32,529 nucleotides of DNA from Saccoglossus kowalevskii (taxonomy: Eukaryota > Hemichordata > Enteropneusta > Harrimaniidae): NCBI RefSeq assembly GCF_000003605.2, contig NW_003132358.1, positions 177,828 through 210,356 on the forward strand. The letters run 5' to 3'. The notes under the pieces were generated by a model that did no database searches, had not been told where the DNA came from, and worked only from the letters and a program-made list of their open reading frames with translations. Each line of letters begins with the position of its first letter. Position 1 is the stretch's first letter. Position numbers and translations under genes: made by a program. Of this stretch, positions 18,977 through 28,391 are shown piece by piece.

Positions 18977-21900
18977 CTGTGCAATCGAAAAACAAAAGTA
19001 AATTAAAAAAACAAGCAAGCTGTCTGTTGATACATGTTATCAAAAATAGCAATAACAAAAAAATCTAAATTGACAAATCTGAATGAGGTCCTGCCAAATA
19101 TCAAAGCAATAAATATGAATATTCATCAGAGATCAGCCGGAAACAGACATCATTCTTGATAACCTTTGGCAAATGTTTGCTTTGAGGGTGGTTTACAGCC
19201 CCTCATGGCCAGGCAATATAAAGTGAATATTCTAAACTGAGAGGTACATTTTTGTTGTGAGAGTTGTTGAGGGAGGGTCAGTTGCACAATATTATGTTTA
19301 CCAATCATTGTGGTTATAACGACAATCCCTTTTTTAGAATTCAAGTTCTGAAAATTTTGATTCCCCTCGCACGAGAGACCCAGTTATGTATATAGATATA
19401 TTTCCTTAAACTTTTCCAATGAAAATAAAAAAAAATGTGAAAACCCGTTTTATGGTGATTGAGCATATTGGACATGACAAAACAAGTGATTGTAAAATCG
19501 ATCTTTGACAATCTTCTCTTCTGGAAATTTATTTTCACAAGGTGTGGAAAACGCCTATCTGAAGGAGAAATGCAGTCAAGGAAATGTGTGGAATACCGGT
19601 ATTTCTCAAACTTACCGGATCACCATCGATGATATCGCCAGACCCCTCATATGAGGTGTTTACTTCGTACGTCACTAGATCTTCGCTCACCTGAGGTTCA
19701 ACGACCTCACATCGGCCACATGGATTTTCATAATATGCACTGACAATGGCCCTTTCTACATTGTCATTTTCAAGGAAACTGTATGGCATTCTAATATGAT
19801 CTACAAGTTTACCACATCTGAAAATAAGTTGCGAGTACAATGTATTTATGGGTCTACATGACTATCATCGTCAAAACCTCTTCCATAAATGAAATGATAC
19901 ACCCTTTACTTGTCATATACTATATCTTTTGTTCTATCCAGTTTGCTCAAATTGTCATTCTCATAGTGGCCCCCCGGGGGGGCTACTTGCATAGAAGTGC
20001 AATACGGGTATGTGCCGCCCGACTGGGGTGTCATTTCACGTTATTTTGTTTAGAAGTGGGTAGTCATTTATCAATGGTTTGGTTTAGAAGTGTGTAGCAT
20101 TTATTCGATTTTTCACAGGTCCTTATATTCAAGGCCAAATACCGGAAAAGGCTGAATAAATTGCATCGGCCGGATGCGCTCACTGGTTGCGAAAGTTGTG
20201 AGCTGGGTGTTTTTTTCGCTAAAAACACTTTTGTTTAGAAGTGGGTATATAAATAGAAAAAAAATGGTTTAGAAGTGAGTATGGTTTACGAGAGGTGGGC
20301 TTCACACCCTTACCAATTTAATGTGGAAGTAGCCCCCCCCGGGAGTGGCCCTCCCCATGTTAATTGATATGGCCCTCCCCATATGAAATAGTATATACCC
20401 CTTACCTATCGTATACTATAATGTCATCTTTTGCTCCATCTAGCTGGCTCCAAATGTCGTTCTCATACCGTGCTTGGTACACGGGAAAACTAACACGTTG
20501 GTGCAGATGCCCAATCAGGAACTGAGAGTGCAGTTTCTTGGAATTGACCACCAAAAAACTGATCTCGTCCATGCCTTGGGATAGGAATTTTTCTCGCAAA
20601 ACTTCAAGTCTGTAGAAAGCAATGAGAACACATTTATTTAGTTGTAATAGTGATTGACTTAATAATAAAATCAGAAGACTCATCAAGACTTGTTTTATAA
20701 GCAAATGGAAATGGTGTTGTTAAGAAGCCCCGTAACTGAAAACTCCGTTATTTTCCTTTTTTCGTAAATTGTAGCCTGATATAGTTGTAGCGCCCTCGCC
20801 GATGGATTCACAGTTCCAATTGACTCGTCAGCGAGGGCGCTATAAATAACCGACCATGTCAGGTTGTGTAAATTACTGATATTGTTTTGATCTGCGGTCA
20901 TCGTAAACAATTATATTTGTTGAAGATTTAAAATGACCTTGTCTCAAAAATGCGGCTTACTGGGAAGACGTAGTATCTTGTTGTTATGGCTTGGCTTATG
21001 ATTTGTTTTACATTTTTTTTAATGTTGCTTGATGTTAGTTAATCCTGCGTTATCCGTGAAATCGATCGTAAAGACAGTACAAACACAATTCATAGCGCCG
21101 TAGTGACGTCAAAACGTCAATAGGGATTCGATTATTTTTTATTATTTTCGCGCTTAATAATGTGCTGTACTTATTTATCTGAGCGCCATATTTTGCCCGG
21201 AAGCTTGACATCGAACTTTAAAGTAAGAAATGTATGTTCCAAACCAAATCATTCGATTTTTGTAGCAGATGTTCATTTCACGCTTTTCACGTATTATGCG
21301 AGATCTCGCGGTGAACGGGATATTCACCAACTGCATGTAAGGTAAAGAGTTCACTTGTGTCGCTTACACGTCTGCGGCCCTTATACATGATCGGTCTAAA
21401 CAGGGAGCTGAAACATCAAAATATAGAAATCAGTGTGTCTTACATGTTTTAGTTCAGGAATGGGGTTTTGTGTCAATAGTACTTCATGGCTCAAATAGAT
21501 TATTTTATTTATAAATTATTATAAATATAAATTAATTATTAGTGAAAATAACTTGAATGAACAAAACGATGTGGTAGATGAACGGAAAACAACACTATCG
21601 ACAACAGTCAGTGTATACTCATATGTTCAAATACGTAAACTCAATTTACAAAACGTAATTCACTCTCTCAGCAAACAATGAAATTAAATTAGTATATACA
21701 ATGTACATTTCACATATTGTTACGCCAGACTGCCCATACATGCAAACACACTTCAGAACGGCCGTGTAGATTATATTACATTTGTTGCATTCATTAATTC
21801 ATAATAAACTTACGCTTCAGCTTGCGAGAGACAGAAATGTCAGCTAGCTTGCAACAACGCCACCACCACTACCTTGCCCCTATTGGCTAACATTGGCGTC

Positions 21901-22013
21901 TCTTCATTGACGCTCCACAGCACCCCATCCGGACACTCCGGACTAATGGGGGCGCTGCATACCAATGTTGCCAGGGAAAGCAAGGCAGCCAAAAGCATGC
22001 CTTGGTGACCCAT
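18065..22013 (-). CDS. SELENOP: Selenoprotein P, six in-frame UGA (Sec) codons, four coding exons
   Basis: Secreted selenium-carrier and redox protein of the thioredoxin-like SelP family. Coding exons (minus): 22013-21814, 20609-20406, 19817-19616, 18976-18065. All join in phase to 505 residues. Residues 1-21 form a signal peptide (LLAALLSLATLVCSA). Then come WSVNEETPMLANRGK and VVVVALLQAS followed by UGA, H, F, C: the U-x-x-C centre (U58, C61) at the position of vertebrate SelP. Next are FLVVNSKK, FPVYQARYENDIWSQLDG, DDIIVYDRCGKLVDHIRMPY and AYYENPCGRCEV, all matching SelP order. Residues 203-475 are Ser/Glu/Lys/Asp-rich and replace the vertebrate His-rich part. UGA codons recur at 476, 487, 499, 502 and 504, and UAG follows C505. 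The ATG at 22013 has good context (GCCAATGG). A splice acceptor at 22021-22023 implies a separate 5'-UTR exon, not located. No confident SECIS was found. Confidence 0.94.
18571..18738 (-). repeat. Four 42-bp (14-aa) tandem repeats inside SELENOP
   Basis: Boundaries at 18571, 18613, 18655 and 18697 on the plus strand. The unit encodes SSEESKQDGSRQSG; one copy has F in place of S. Flanking sequence holds partial SSEESK units. Being a multiple of three, length changes keep the frame. Antisense open frames here are artefacts of the repeat. Confidence 0.95.
18977..19615 (-). other. SELENOP intron, 639 bp
   Basis: GT-AG intron between the thioredoxin-like domain and the tail exon. No other feature recognised. 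Confidence 0.88.
19616..19817 (-). CDS. SELENOP: SELENOP exon 4: end of thioredoxin-like domain
   Basis: Acceptor ttttcag, donor gtaagt. It completes Arg and encodes CGKLVDHIRMPYSFLENDNV, then AYYENPCGRCEV, then an acidic stretch ending DGDP in phase 0. The C-x-x-C (CGRC) matches the position of CGNC-type motifs in vertebrate SelP. Confidence 0.93.
19885..19968 (-). pseudogene. Decayed duplicate of the 3' part of SELENOP exon 3
   Basis: The minus strand reads YENDNLSKLDRTKDIVYDK then gtaaag, against YENDIWSQLDGAKDDIIVYD|R then gtaagg in exon 3. The frame is intact with a two-codon deletion. The donor is kept, and intron similarity continues past it (atgaaatgataca against atgaaatagtata). The 5' half of the duplicate is absent: homology stops at the MITE boundary. 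It is more diverged from the functional exon than a recent duplication would be. It could be a dead exon or a cryptic alternative exon. Confidence 0.8.
19970..20344. mobile_element. MITE with GC-rich TIRs (CCCGGGGGGGCTACTT)
   Basis: The left end has CCCCCCGGGGGGGCTACTT. The right end, reverse-complemented, has CTCCCGGGGGGGGCTACTT. The interior carries four copies of a TTTAGAAGTGGGTA-like motif (about 20049, 20080, 20230, 20265). It is about 375 bp and non-coding, and lies in SELENOP intron 3 with one edge against the duplicated exon remnant. Confidence 0.75.
20406..20609 (-). CDS. SELENOP: SELENOP exon 3: thioredoxin-like domain
   Basis: Acceptor ttctacag, donor gtaagg. Encodes LEVLREKFLSQGMDEISFLV through FPVYQARYENDIWSQLDG to DDIIVYD, with an Arg codon split across the donor. 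It aligns with the vertebrate SelP segment after the U-x-x-C motif. Confidence 0.94.
20610..21813 (-). other. SELENOP intron, 1.2 kb
   Basis: GT-AG intron between the U-x-x-C exon and exon 3. It contains a short foldback at 20788-20842. No gene was recognised. Confidence 0.88.
20788..20842. repeat. 55-bp foldback with perfect 12-bp arms
   Basis: TAGCGCCCTCGC at 20788-20799 is the exact complement of GCGAGGGCGCTA at 20831-20842, with a 31-bp spacer. It may be an internally deleted MITE. Confidence 0.85.
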
Positions 22014-22020
22014 TGGCGGT
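21814..22020 (-). CDS. SELENOP: SELENOP first coding exon: signal peptide and U-x-x-C motif
   Basis: A T-rich tract and cag (minus, 22023-22021) precede ACCGCCAATGGG; translation starts at 22013. UGA at 21842-21840 is followed by open frame (H F C L S Q A E) up to the donor gtaagt after 21814, leaving two bases of an Ala codon. A UGA stop here would leave a 57-residue peptide, whereas reading through restores the conserved domain. Confidence 0.94.
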
Positions 22021-22023
22021 CTG

Positions 22024-22125
22024 AAATAAAAAAACAAATAAATAGATTATACAAGCAGTCTGTCGACTGAGATACTCCGCTGTTAGCAATGCGCATTTCA
22101 TTAGAAAAATAACAATACAGTATGT
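22024..22125 (-). other. SELENOP 5' intron, near end
   Basis: Begins (in transcript sense, ends) with the T-rich acceptor of the first coding exon. The upstream non-coding exon was not located anywhere between here and 28391. Confidence 0.5.
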
Positions 22126-22445
22126 AGTGTCAAAGCAATCGGACTTGCTGTTTTCAACAAGAGTTGGAAAGTGTCACTTTTTACCAAAAATGGCACAAAT
22201 ATTCACTAAAATTAGGTAATTGAAAATATCATCACGAAGTGAATAAATCTGAGAGAGGTCTATCTGAGGTACCTATATGTATAGTATCAAAGCAATCAGA
22301 CTTGCGTTTTTTTTAAAAAAAAATAAGTCGAAAATGTCATCACGGAATGAACAAATCTAAGAGACGTCTACTCAAGGTACATATACACCAAGTATCAAAG
22401 CAATAAGAATTGTAGTCTTCAAGAAGAAGTTGAAGAAGTAAAAAG
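22126..22445 (-). repeat. Minus-strand copies of the ~160-bp repeat family
   Basis: On the plus strand the block AGTATCAAAGCAAT plus a CAGACTTGC-like end recurs at about 22128, 22288 and 22391. On the minus strand the order is TTGAAAAC, ATTGCTTTGATAC, TAGGTACCT, CTCAGATTTATTCA, GATGATATTTTCAATT, TTTTTGGTAAAAA: the same order as the units at 3325-3950. Confidence 0.7.
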
Positions 22446-22463
22446 TTGACACGGACAATCACT

Positions 22464-22505
22464 AATATGATAAGCTCCCCTCGACAAAGTCGACAGCGGA
22501 GCTAA
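22464..22505. repeat. Short palindromic hairpin at repeat edge
   Basis: AGCTCC ... TCGAC AAA GTCGA ... GGAGCT: nested inverted arms of 6 and 5 bp around an AAA loop, next to the ~160-bp repeat block. It is probably the terminus of that repeat. Confidence 0.6.
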
Positions 22506-23167
22506 AAAAAATATCACCATGGGAACGACGTATATATACATATATATTTATTACGAGTTCGAATTCGGAAAGAAATTTGCAAAATGACTGAACAAATATG
22601 TATAAAAAAATATCTATATAATTTTAATTGAAGAAAACTGAAAAGCAATTTGCAAAGTTTTTTTTCCTCTCTCGCATTATCAAATTATCAACCTCTGAAT
22701 GAACCAATTGTCCAATAAATAAAACCAACTTGAGATTTATTCTTATCTGTGCTTTAGATTAACCATACATATTTATGGAGATCATTCACTTCACAGATAT
22801 ACGCTATACAGGACGTGCTTTACCAAAGCTACCACATTTTAAATACAACGCCTAGTATTAGCAGTGAGACGCCGTAATATTTTAACTGTCGAGTAACAAT
22901 ATAACCAGGGCAGTTTTCTTCAATATACTGTCAGCGCAACAAAGGCATTCCCTTCATTTTCTTAATATTTATAAATTTCACAATTTAAACTGAAACGAGG
23001 GGTTTCCGTTGGCTGATTGAATAACGTTTTTAAATGACGTCATTGCGCACTGTGATCATTGATTGACTGGTTGGATTGAACTGCCATGGACATTTATTAA
23101 TATTTACAAAGATGATGGAAATGCCTTCGTCTCGCTGAGAGTCTGTTCATGAATCTCCAATGTTAAA

Positions 23168-23195
23168 ATAATAAAATAATAATAATAATAATGTA
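23168..23195 (+). repeat. (AAT)n microsatellite
   Basis: An imperfect run of AATAATAATAAT type. Confidence 0.85.
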
Positions 23196-24894
23196 AACAA
23201 GAAAAATCGCCAATTTGTCATACCCCTGTAGTATGAACACCTTCTTACACATTATATTTCCGGTTTTAATCACCCTCCATTTTTTTCAAGAATTTAACAC
23301 GGACAGATGCACCCGAAGTTGACGCGTCGGTGTCGAGGCACCGCTGCGCATTCAGACTGTGAGGTGAGACAAACCCAAATCTTATCAGTAGAACAAAAAA
23401 CTGGATTTATTGGTGGCAGTATCTGATCGATACGCGAACAATAGTTTATGGGCGAAGGGCAATAAACATAGTGGTGCCACTGATAACGGTGTGCACGCAC
23501 ATATGAGAGGCCACCGAACTGTCCAGCGTGTGAAATGGGGACTCTCAGTCACGTGAACACCAATGCATGAAATTTACACAACGTCTTTCTCTTCGACTAA
23601 AGAAACCCGCAAACGGTTTCTTGCTTTAATGTATGCAAATTATACAGAGACGGCCTTGATTATAATCCCTTGCACTTGAAAAATGATGTTCTGCAGTTCC
23701 ACAAATAGACGCAATCAGTGATAAAATATATACGACGGAGCACTTCAACCACCCAGTTGACGAATATGAAGTCCGGATATGTTTACGATAACGTGTGGAA
23801 GGAAAGTTGAAAACATGTTTACCAAGTAGACTCCGAGACTCTCTTTTTGCTTTCCACTTAAAGGTCAGACTTGATCACAACCTCATTGTATGTAAATCAA
23901 GACAGGGTCGTTTAAGGGTTAGACATTTAAAATCACGGGGGGGGGAGTCTTCTGGTAATATCAACTTGAACTTTTTGAAATATTCCATGAGTGTATTCAA
24001 CGATGTCTCCCATTTGGATAACTTGTTATTAGGTACCATCAAGCGTAAATGCCTGATAACAGCTCTAAAATATCAGTGCGCGTAACAAGTAATAAATCAG
24101 TTGGTTTTGGTCCGGTCATTGGTACTTAATATGTAACGTAACCGCAGACTTTTTACTCGCTGTACTTAAAAAACGTAGTGAATTAATTTATACTTATGCT
24201 ATTGCTAAGTTTTAAGAAAATGCGCGCTTATATACAAAAGTAACAATACAATTCACCCGATGTTTATTGCGGGCGAAGCAATGACACACCAGGGTATCGA
24301 AAACAATCACGAACACTGAACCAGTATTTTTCACTAGGCACTTCAGAACCGTGCTTAAAAGTGTACTATCTACACATACGATTGAACTTGGCATATACAT
24401 ATAATAAAATAATATCTTACCACAGGAAAGTAACTTTTTTTTAAAGACGCCTGTAGAATACTTCTCGTTTCGTCGCTACAAAGCACTAAATGCTGATGCT
24501 GACAAAAGAGGGGACTCACCATGACGGACGACGTCACGACCTCATTTACATAGAATGGGATCATTAGTATATAGTTATGCACAAGGTCATTGAAGGACGC
24601 GTTCATCACCCCATTACTAGTATATCATACTATCGCCCTCTATCGCGAGTGGACGATATCCACTCGTCACGGAAAAGGCGAACATGTCAGACAAAATGAC
24701 GAGACGGAAGAGAAGGCTTGGGAGAGGGCGGTGTTTTCCGAAATTGACAACACGTATGCAATGATTATCTGAAAAATATGTAATAACTTTATTGAAATCG
24801 TATTCACAATGGGGGTATTGATCAGTACAATAAAGGTAATATGTATATAAAATAATGACAGAGAAAAAAAAAAGTTACAAAAATAACTAAAACA

Positions 24895-24920
24895 TTTAAG
24901 AAAGAAAGAAAGAAAAAAAG
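24895..24920 (+). repeat. (AAAG)n-like simple repeat
   Basis: A run of AAGAAAGAAAGAAAGAAA type, followed within 50 bp by a T run of about 14. Confidence 0.85.
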
Positions 24921-25642
24921 ATAATTAATAAAAAACGTATAATAAAAATAGTGTTTTTTTTTTTTTATGACGCAACTGGTAATCCTTTTGTAAAACTACT
25001 AGTATCTTCCCTCACAGTAAAACACTGGTAAATGAATATATTTATCTCTTTCAATATTTGTCTATCTTTTAGTTTTAGTATGTTAATCAAATTTTCATCG
25101 TCAGACAGTGACGTTCAAGTTCTTTGACATCGTATTATGTGTAGTTGGTTGGACCATTATTTTAAATATTGACTCGGAGCTTTAGTGATTAATGGTAATT
25201 TCCCAGTTGCCAATCTGCAGCCACAGTAATGAATGCTTGGTATTATTTATCAGAATGTGGACAGTCGTTCTGCGCCATTTTTCTGAAGCCAGCTTGATTA
25301 TTATCTTTTACATAGTTAGTATTTCTTTCTTTGATAATCATGAACAAAAATTGTCAGCTGTGCTGCTTGTTGCAATGCCTCTGTAATGTCGATTTGTCAG
25401 TGTAATATCGTTGATATTCCGGGTGGATATTCTGGATATTGTTTAACAGACAATCGGTGATTTTTTTGTGAAGTCTTCATACCCTACGGTCCGCAACTTG
25501 TGTGTTCAGATTAGTAAGCCGCTACAATTTATAAAAAAAAATATTTTACATGCTATTCTCAGTACAAAACAATCTTGGTAACTTCACACTGTTCATAAAT
25601 CAGCCTTGTAAATGTGCTACACTTCGGTTGAGCTATTGTCAG

Positions 25643-25804
25643 TTAAAGCGGGAGGGTCGTCATCTGCGCACGCGCGGGAATTGAGTCCCAAGCGATGATA
25701 ACACACGCCAAGAACGCAAAGGCTCATGGGTAGACGCTTGTTTGTAAACAATGACACGCTATGGCCACATGACGCATGCGTAGGTGACGACTCCCCCGCT
25801 TTAA
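25643..25804. mobile_element. TTAA-flanked MITE (piggyBac-type), copy 1
   Basis: 162 bp from TTAA to TTAA. The left end TTAAAGCGGGAGGGTCGTCA and the reverse-complemented right end TTAAAGCGGGGGAGTCGTCA are imperfect inverted repeats continuing to about 31 bp (both reach a TGCGC/TACGC-like stretch). TTAA target duplication is typical of piggyBac. The interior includes GGGAATTGAGTCCCAAGCGA and AACGCAAAGGCTCATGGGTA, shared with the copy at 32104. Non-coding. Confidence 0.88.
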
Positions 25805-28391
25805 GATGCAGGGACTGGTAACTAATGTTTATATACTCAGCAGTGTCATGATGACATAGCGCCCTCTATAACTCAAATGTACTTGAATTCGAATATCATG
25901 TATCAGTCATAGGTGAAATAAATAGGTGGCGTCTGGTTGCATTTCGTTCGTACTCAAATCCTACAGTAACCACAGCTCATACCCCATCAAAATCCAAGTA
26001 AATATGTAAGTGTCTTGCAGTTGTGCATGACTCTTATTCTAATCATTCAAAATTTTGTTTATCAGATACAACCAACCAACCCAGAGATTTGGCGATATTA
26101 GAAATGATGAAGACGAACAATAACTTAAACGTCAGGTTAGTGATGGATGAAATAATTATTCCTCCCAATCTTTTGGGGTTCTTTTCTTTTTATTGTATAA
26201 AGTGTTTGCCGTTACAGTAAACATACATGTAGTTTTCTTTGAGTTCCGTGTGGAAACTAGCAATAATTCAGTTGAATACACGTTCATGTTACACATGTAC
26301 TTCTGTCTATACTGAGTGTGAAGTATTATTTATTATGCTTATCGTCAGGACACACGAGCCTTAACTATCAATCCGAAATATTGTAATTAACTTACGAGTC
26401 ACTGGGTTGTGTCATGATGGAACATAGACAACTGACGAACGAAGATTCGGATATGGATGGTCACTGTAGATGATTGACTGGTGATAAACTATATGAGACC
26501 AGTTATGAGATCATATGGAGAGGGAAATAGTAGAGAATGATTGGCCATGGAGAATGTAACACATACACTGAAGAATTTGGTTATTATTCATTTCGCAGTA
26601 ATGTATTATATAATTTTTAATTTTGACTGCGGGGACACCCTCTATAGAAATATTGAGGTCGTCAACTTCCTGCATATTTATATATAGATGACGTCAATTT
26701 TTAGTGATTAGTTGTGAACTTGTTTTTTTTTAAATTGCTGTGACTTGTTGCACTCGGGTAGTTTATCTGTGTGTGTCAAGAAGTTATTTAGCTGAGATTC
26801 TCGCCTTTCGTTTGGTGTGTATTTAATTAGATATAGCGCTATAAAGAAGATGTTTAGTGTATTGTAAGTTGTTTTATCGTACCACACTCCAGCATGCGTC
26901 AGTCTTTATTTAGAATGGGTCATCGTGGCAAGATAATAAAGATCGATTGATACAATAAATTACTAGTATTCCATATTAAGCGTACTCTCGCGAATTGCGC
27001 CACCAATGCTTAATATTCAACGACTGGGGGCGCTACACCAGTACTTTCCTGGCTGTCGAACAAACACACGCACATTGAATTGTTTGTTTTTCTCAAATAT
27101 TTGATTAATAGCGAGGCACCTTCTATAATTGTGACTCGAAATATTTGGAAATTTAGCATAGCTGCTGATTTCTGTGATTTGAAAACATCTGACACGAGGC
27201 ATCTTGTCAACTGTCACGTCTTTACAGTAAAAGTTTGCGGCAACGACCATTGCCATGGCGACCATACTTTGTTAACGCGGTAGTTAAGTAACGAGCACGG
27301 AATAATCCGGGGTGAAATTGCAATCGTTTTCAAGTCCAATGTGGATGTCTAATTAGGAAAGCCGAAATGAAGGACGCCAAGACCCATAGTGAGTGAAAAC
27401 TCCGGTGGCAACATAATATAGAAATTAATATTCCCTCGTTCGTTCACCGACCATGGGGCGTCATGGCAACCAGTGAAATCCAGTGAAATTCTAAATGACC
27501 AAACTAACTCGCATTGATAACAAATATAATATGCTGAGATTATTTTCCCCGACGGGCGCGAATGCGTATACGCGTCCACGCAGTGGCACACGAGTACCCT
27601 AGTGGTATTATCCACGTCAGGGATGACCGCCGCGAGCGGTGACACGTAGGATGGTGGTTGTATTCCGCCCGTGTCCATTGTAAAAGAATAATAATATCTA
27701 AGCGCCAGCTAGTAGGACACATAGGCGTCGAGGTAGTGGAATAAAATGAAGTCACTGTGGTAGGTTGTATTTGTATTCAGTACGATTACTAGACTAATCA
27801 ATACAGATAATCACGTGACCTAGATCAGGATATGCTGTGTAGCACGTTTGATGGTTTAAAGAACCTTGCCAAATTCTACAAAGCTTAAAATCAAAGAGTC
27901 GTATTTATATAAATTAAGCGTGGCGACCCTTACCTTTATTCTCAGCCAATTCTCTAACAAGCCTTTCATTATTACAATATAATTTACTATTGTGCGCATA
28001 TCTCTTTTTTATCCACGCAGACAAAAGATACGATATGCTAATTCAGCCTTAAAGGTTTCAGCATTCGAGAAATATAATCACAGTTAATTTTCGGCTCGAG
28101 GATACTTTAAAAACACTTGCGAGTCACGTCTGACGCGTGGTTTCTCAAACATAACATTCAGCCACGAGCGCTAGGATGCAAGAGTGAGATTGATACATAT
28201 ATCGCCATGGTAACGAATATTGAAAAGTCATTACGAGAAAGCGTATGGAAGATGGATGGGTTCCCCATTGGTTGGCATGTTTCGAAGGCTATCGCCCAAC
28301 TTAACGTGGTTGCGCCATTCACTACAGTTTAATTTGCGTGAGTAGTCTGCTAATCGGAAGTTGGGGAAGTCATTTTTCCAACCGTTGCAAC
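25805..28391. other. Intergenic / upstream region of the GPCR
   Basis: No gene recognised. Toward the GPCR it becomes richer in GC and CpG. Minus-strand ORFs at 27349-27755 were considered and not accepted. A leader ORF at 28117-28332 lacks an ATG at its start and shows no homology. Confidence 0.5.

Larger units (their letters stand above)
19818..20405 (-). other. SELENOP intron, 588 bp, with exon remnant and MITE
   Basis: Most of this intron is a decayed copy of part of exon 3 (about 19885-19968) and a MITE (about 19970-20344). Both are entered separately. Confidence 0.9.
22506..25642. other. Upstream flank / 5' intron of SELENOP, no gene recognised
   Basis: Contains an (AAT)n run (about 23168-23195), GAAA-type and A/T-rich simple repeats (about 24860-24970) and a short G run near 23938-23946. 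Several short ORFs show no family resemblance. The SELENOP promoter and 5'-UTR exon probably lie in this stretch or nearby but cannot be placed. Confidence 0.5.

Noticed and set aside
18155-19018. Stand-alone secreted or membrane protein starting MLVFLIYFCFSIAQLVYL
   Set aside because: The hydrophobic start is intron sequence before the acceptor cag at 18979-18977. Joining to the SELENOP thioredoxin exons in phase explains the ORF better.
18312-19068. Long plus-strand ORFs (181 and 227 codons) and a minus-strand 114-codon ORF
   Set aside because: All are other-frame readings of the SELENOP acidic repeat exon. They have no homology and the repeat explains their openness.
27349-27755. Two overlapping minus-strand ORFs (109 and 71 codons) in CpG-richer sequence
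   Set aside because: No recognisable domain and no clear splice partner. An unknown first exon cannot be excluded.
28117-28332. 71-codon ORF ending just before the GPCR
   Set aside because: It starts at a non-ATG codon and shows no family resemblance. Treated as leader sequence.
28338-28391. 18-codon N-terminal extension of the GPCR
   Set aside because: The upstream start would be GTG, whereas the ATG at 28392 has a good context and gives a normal receptor N-terminus.
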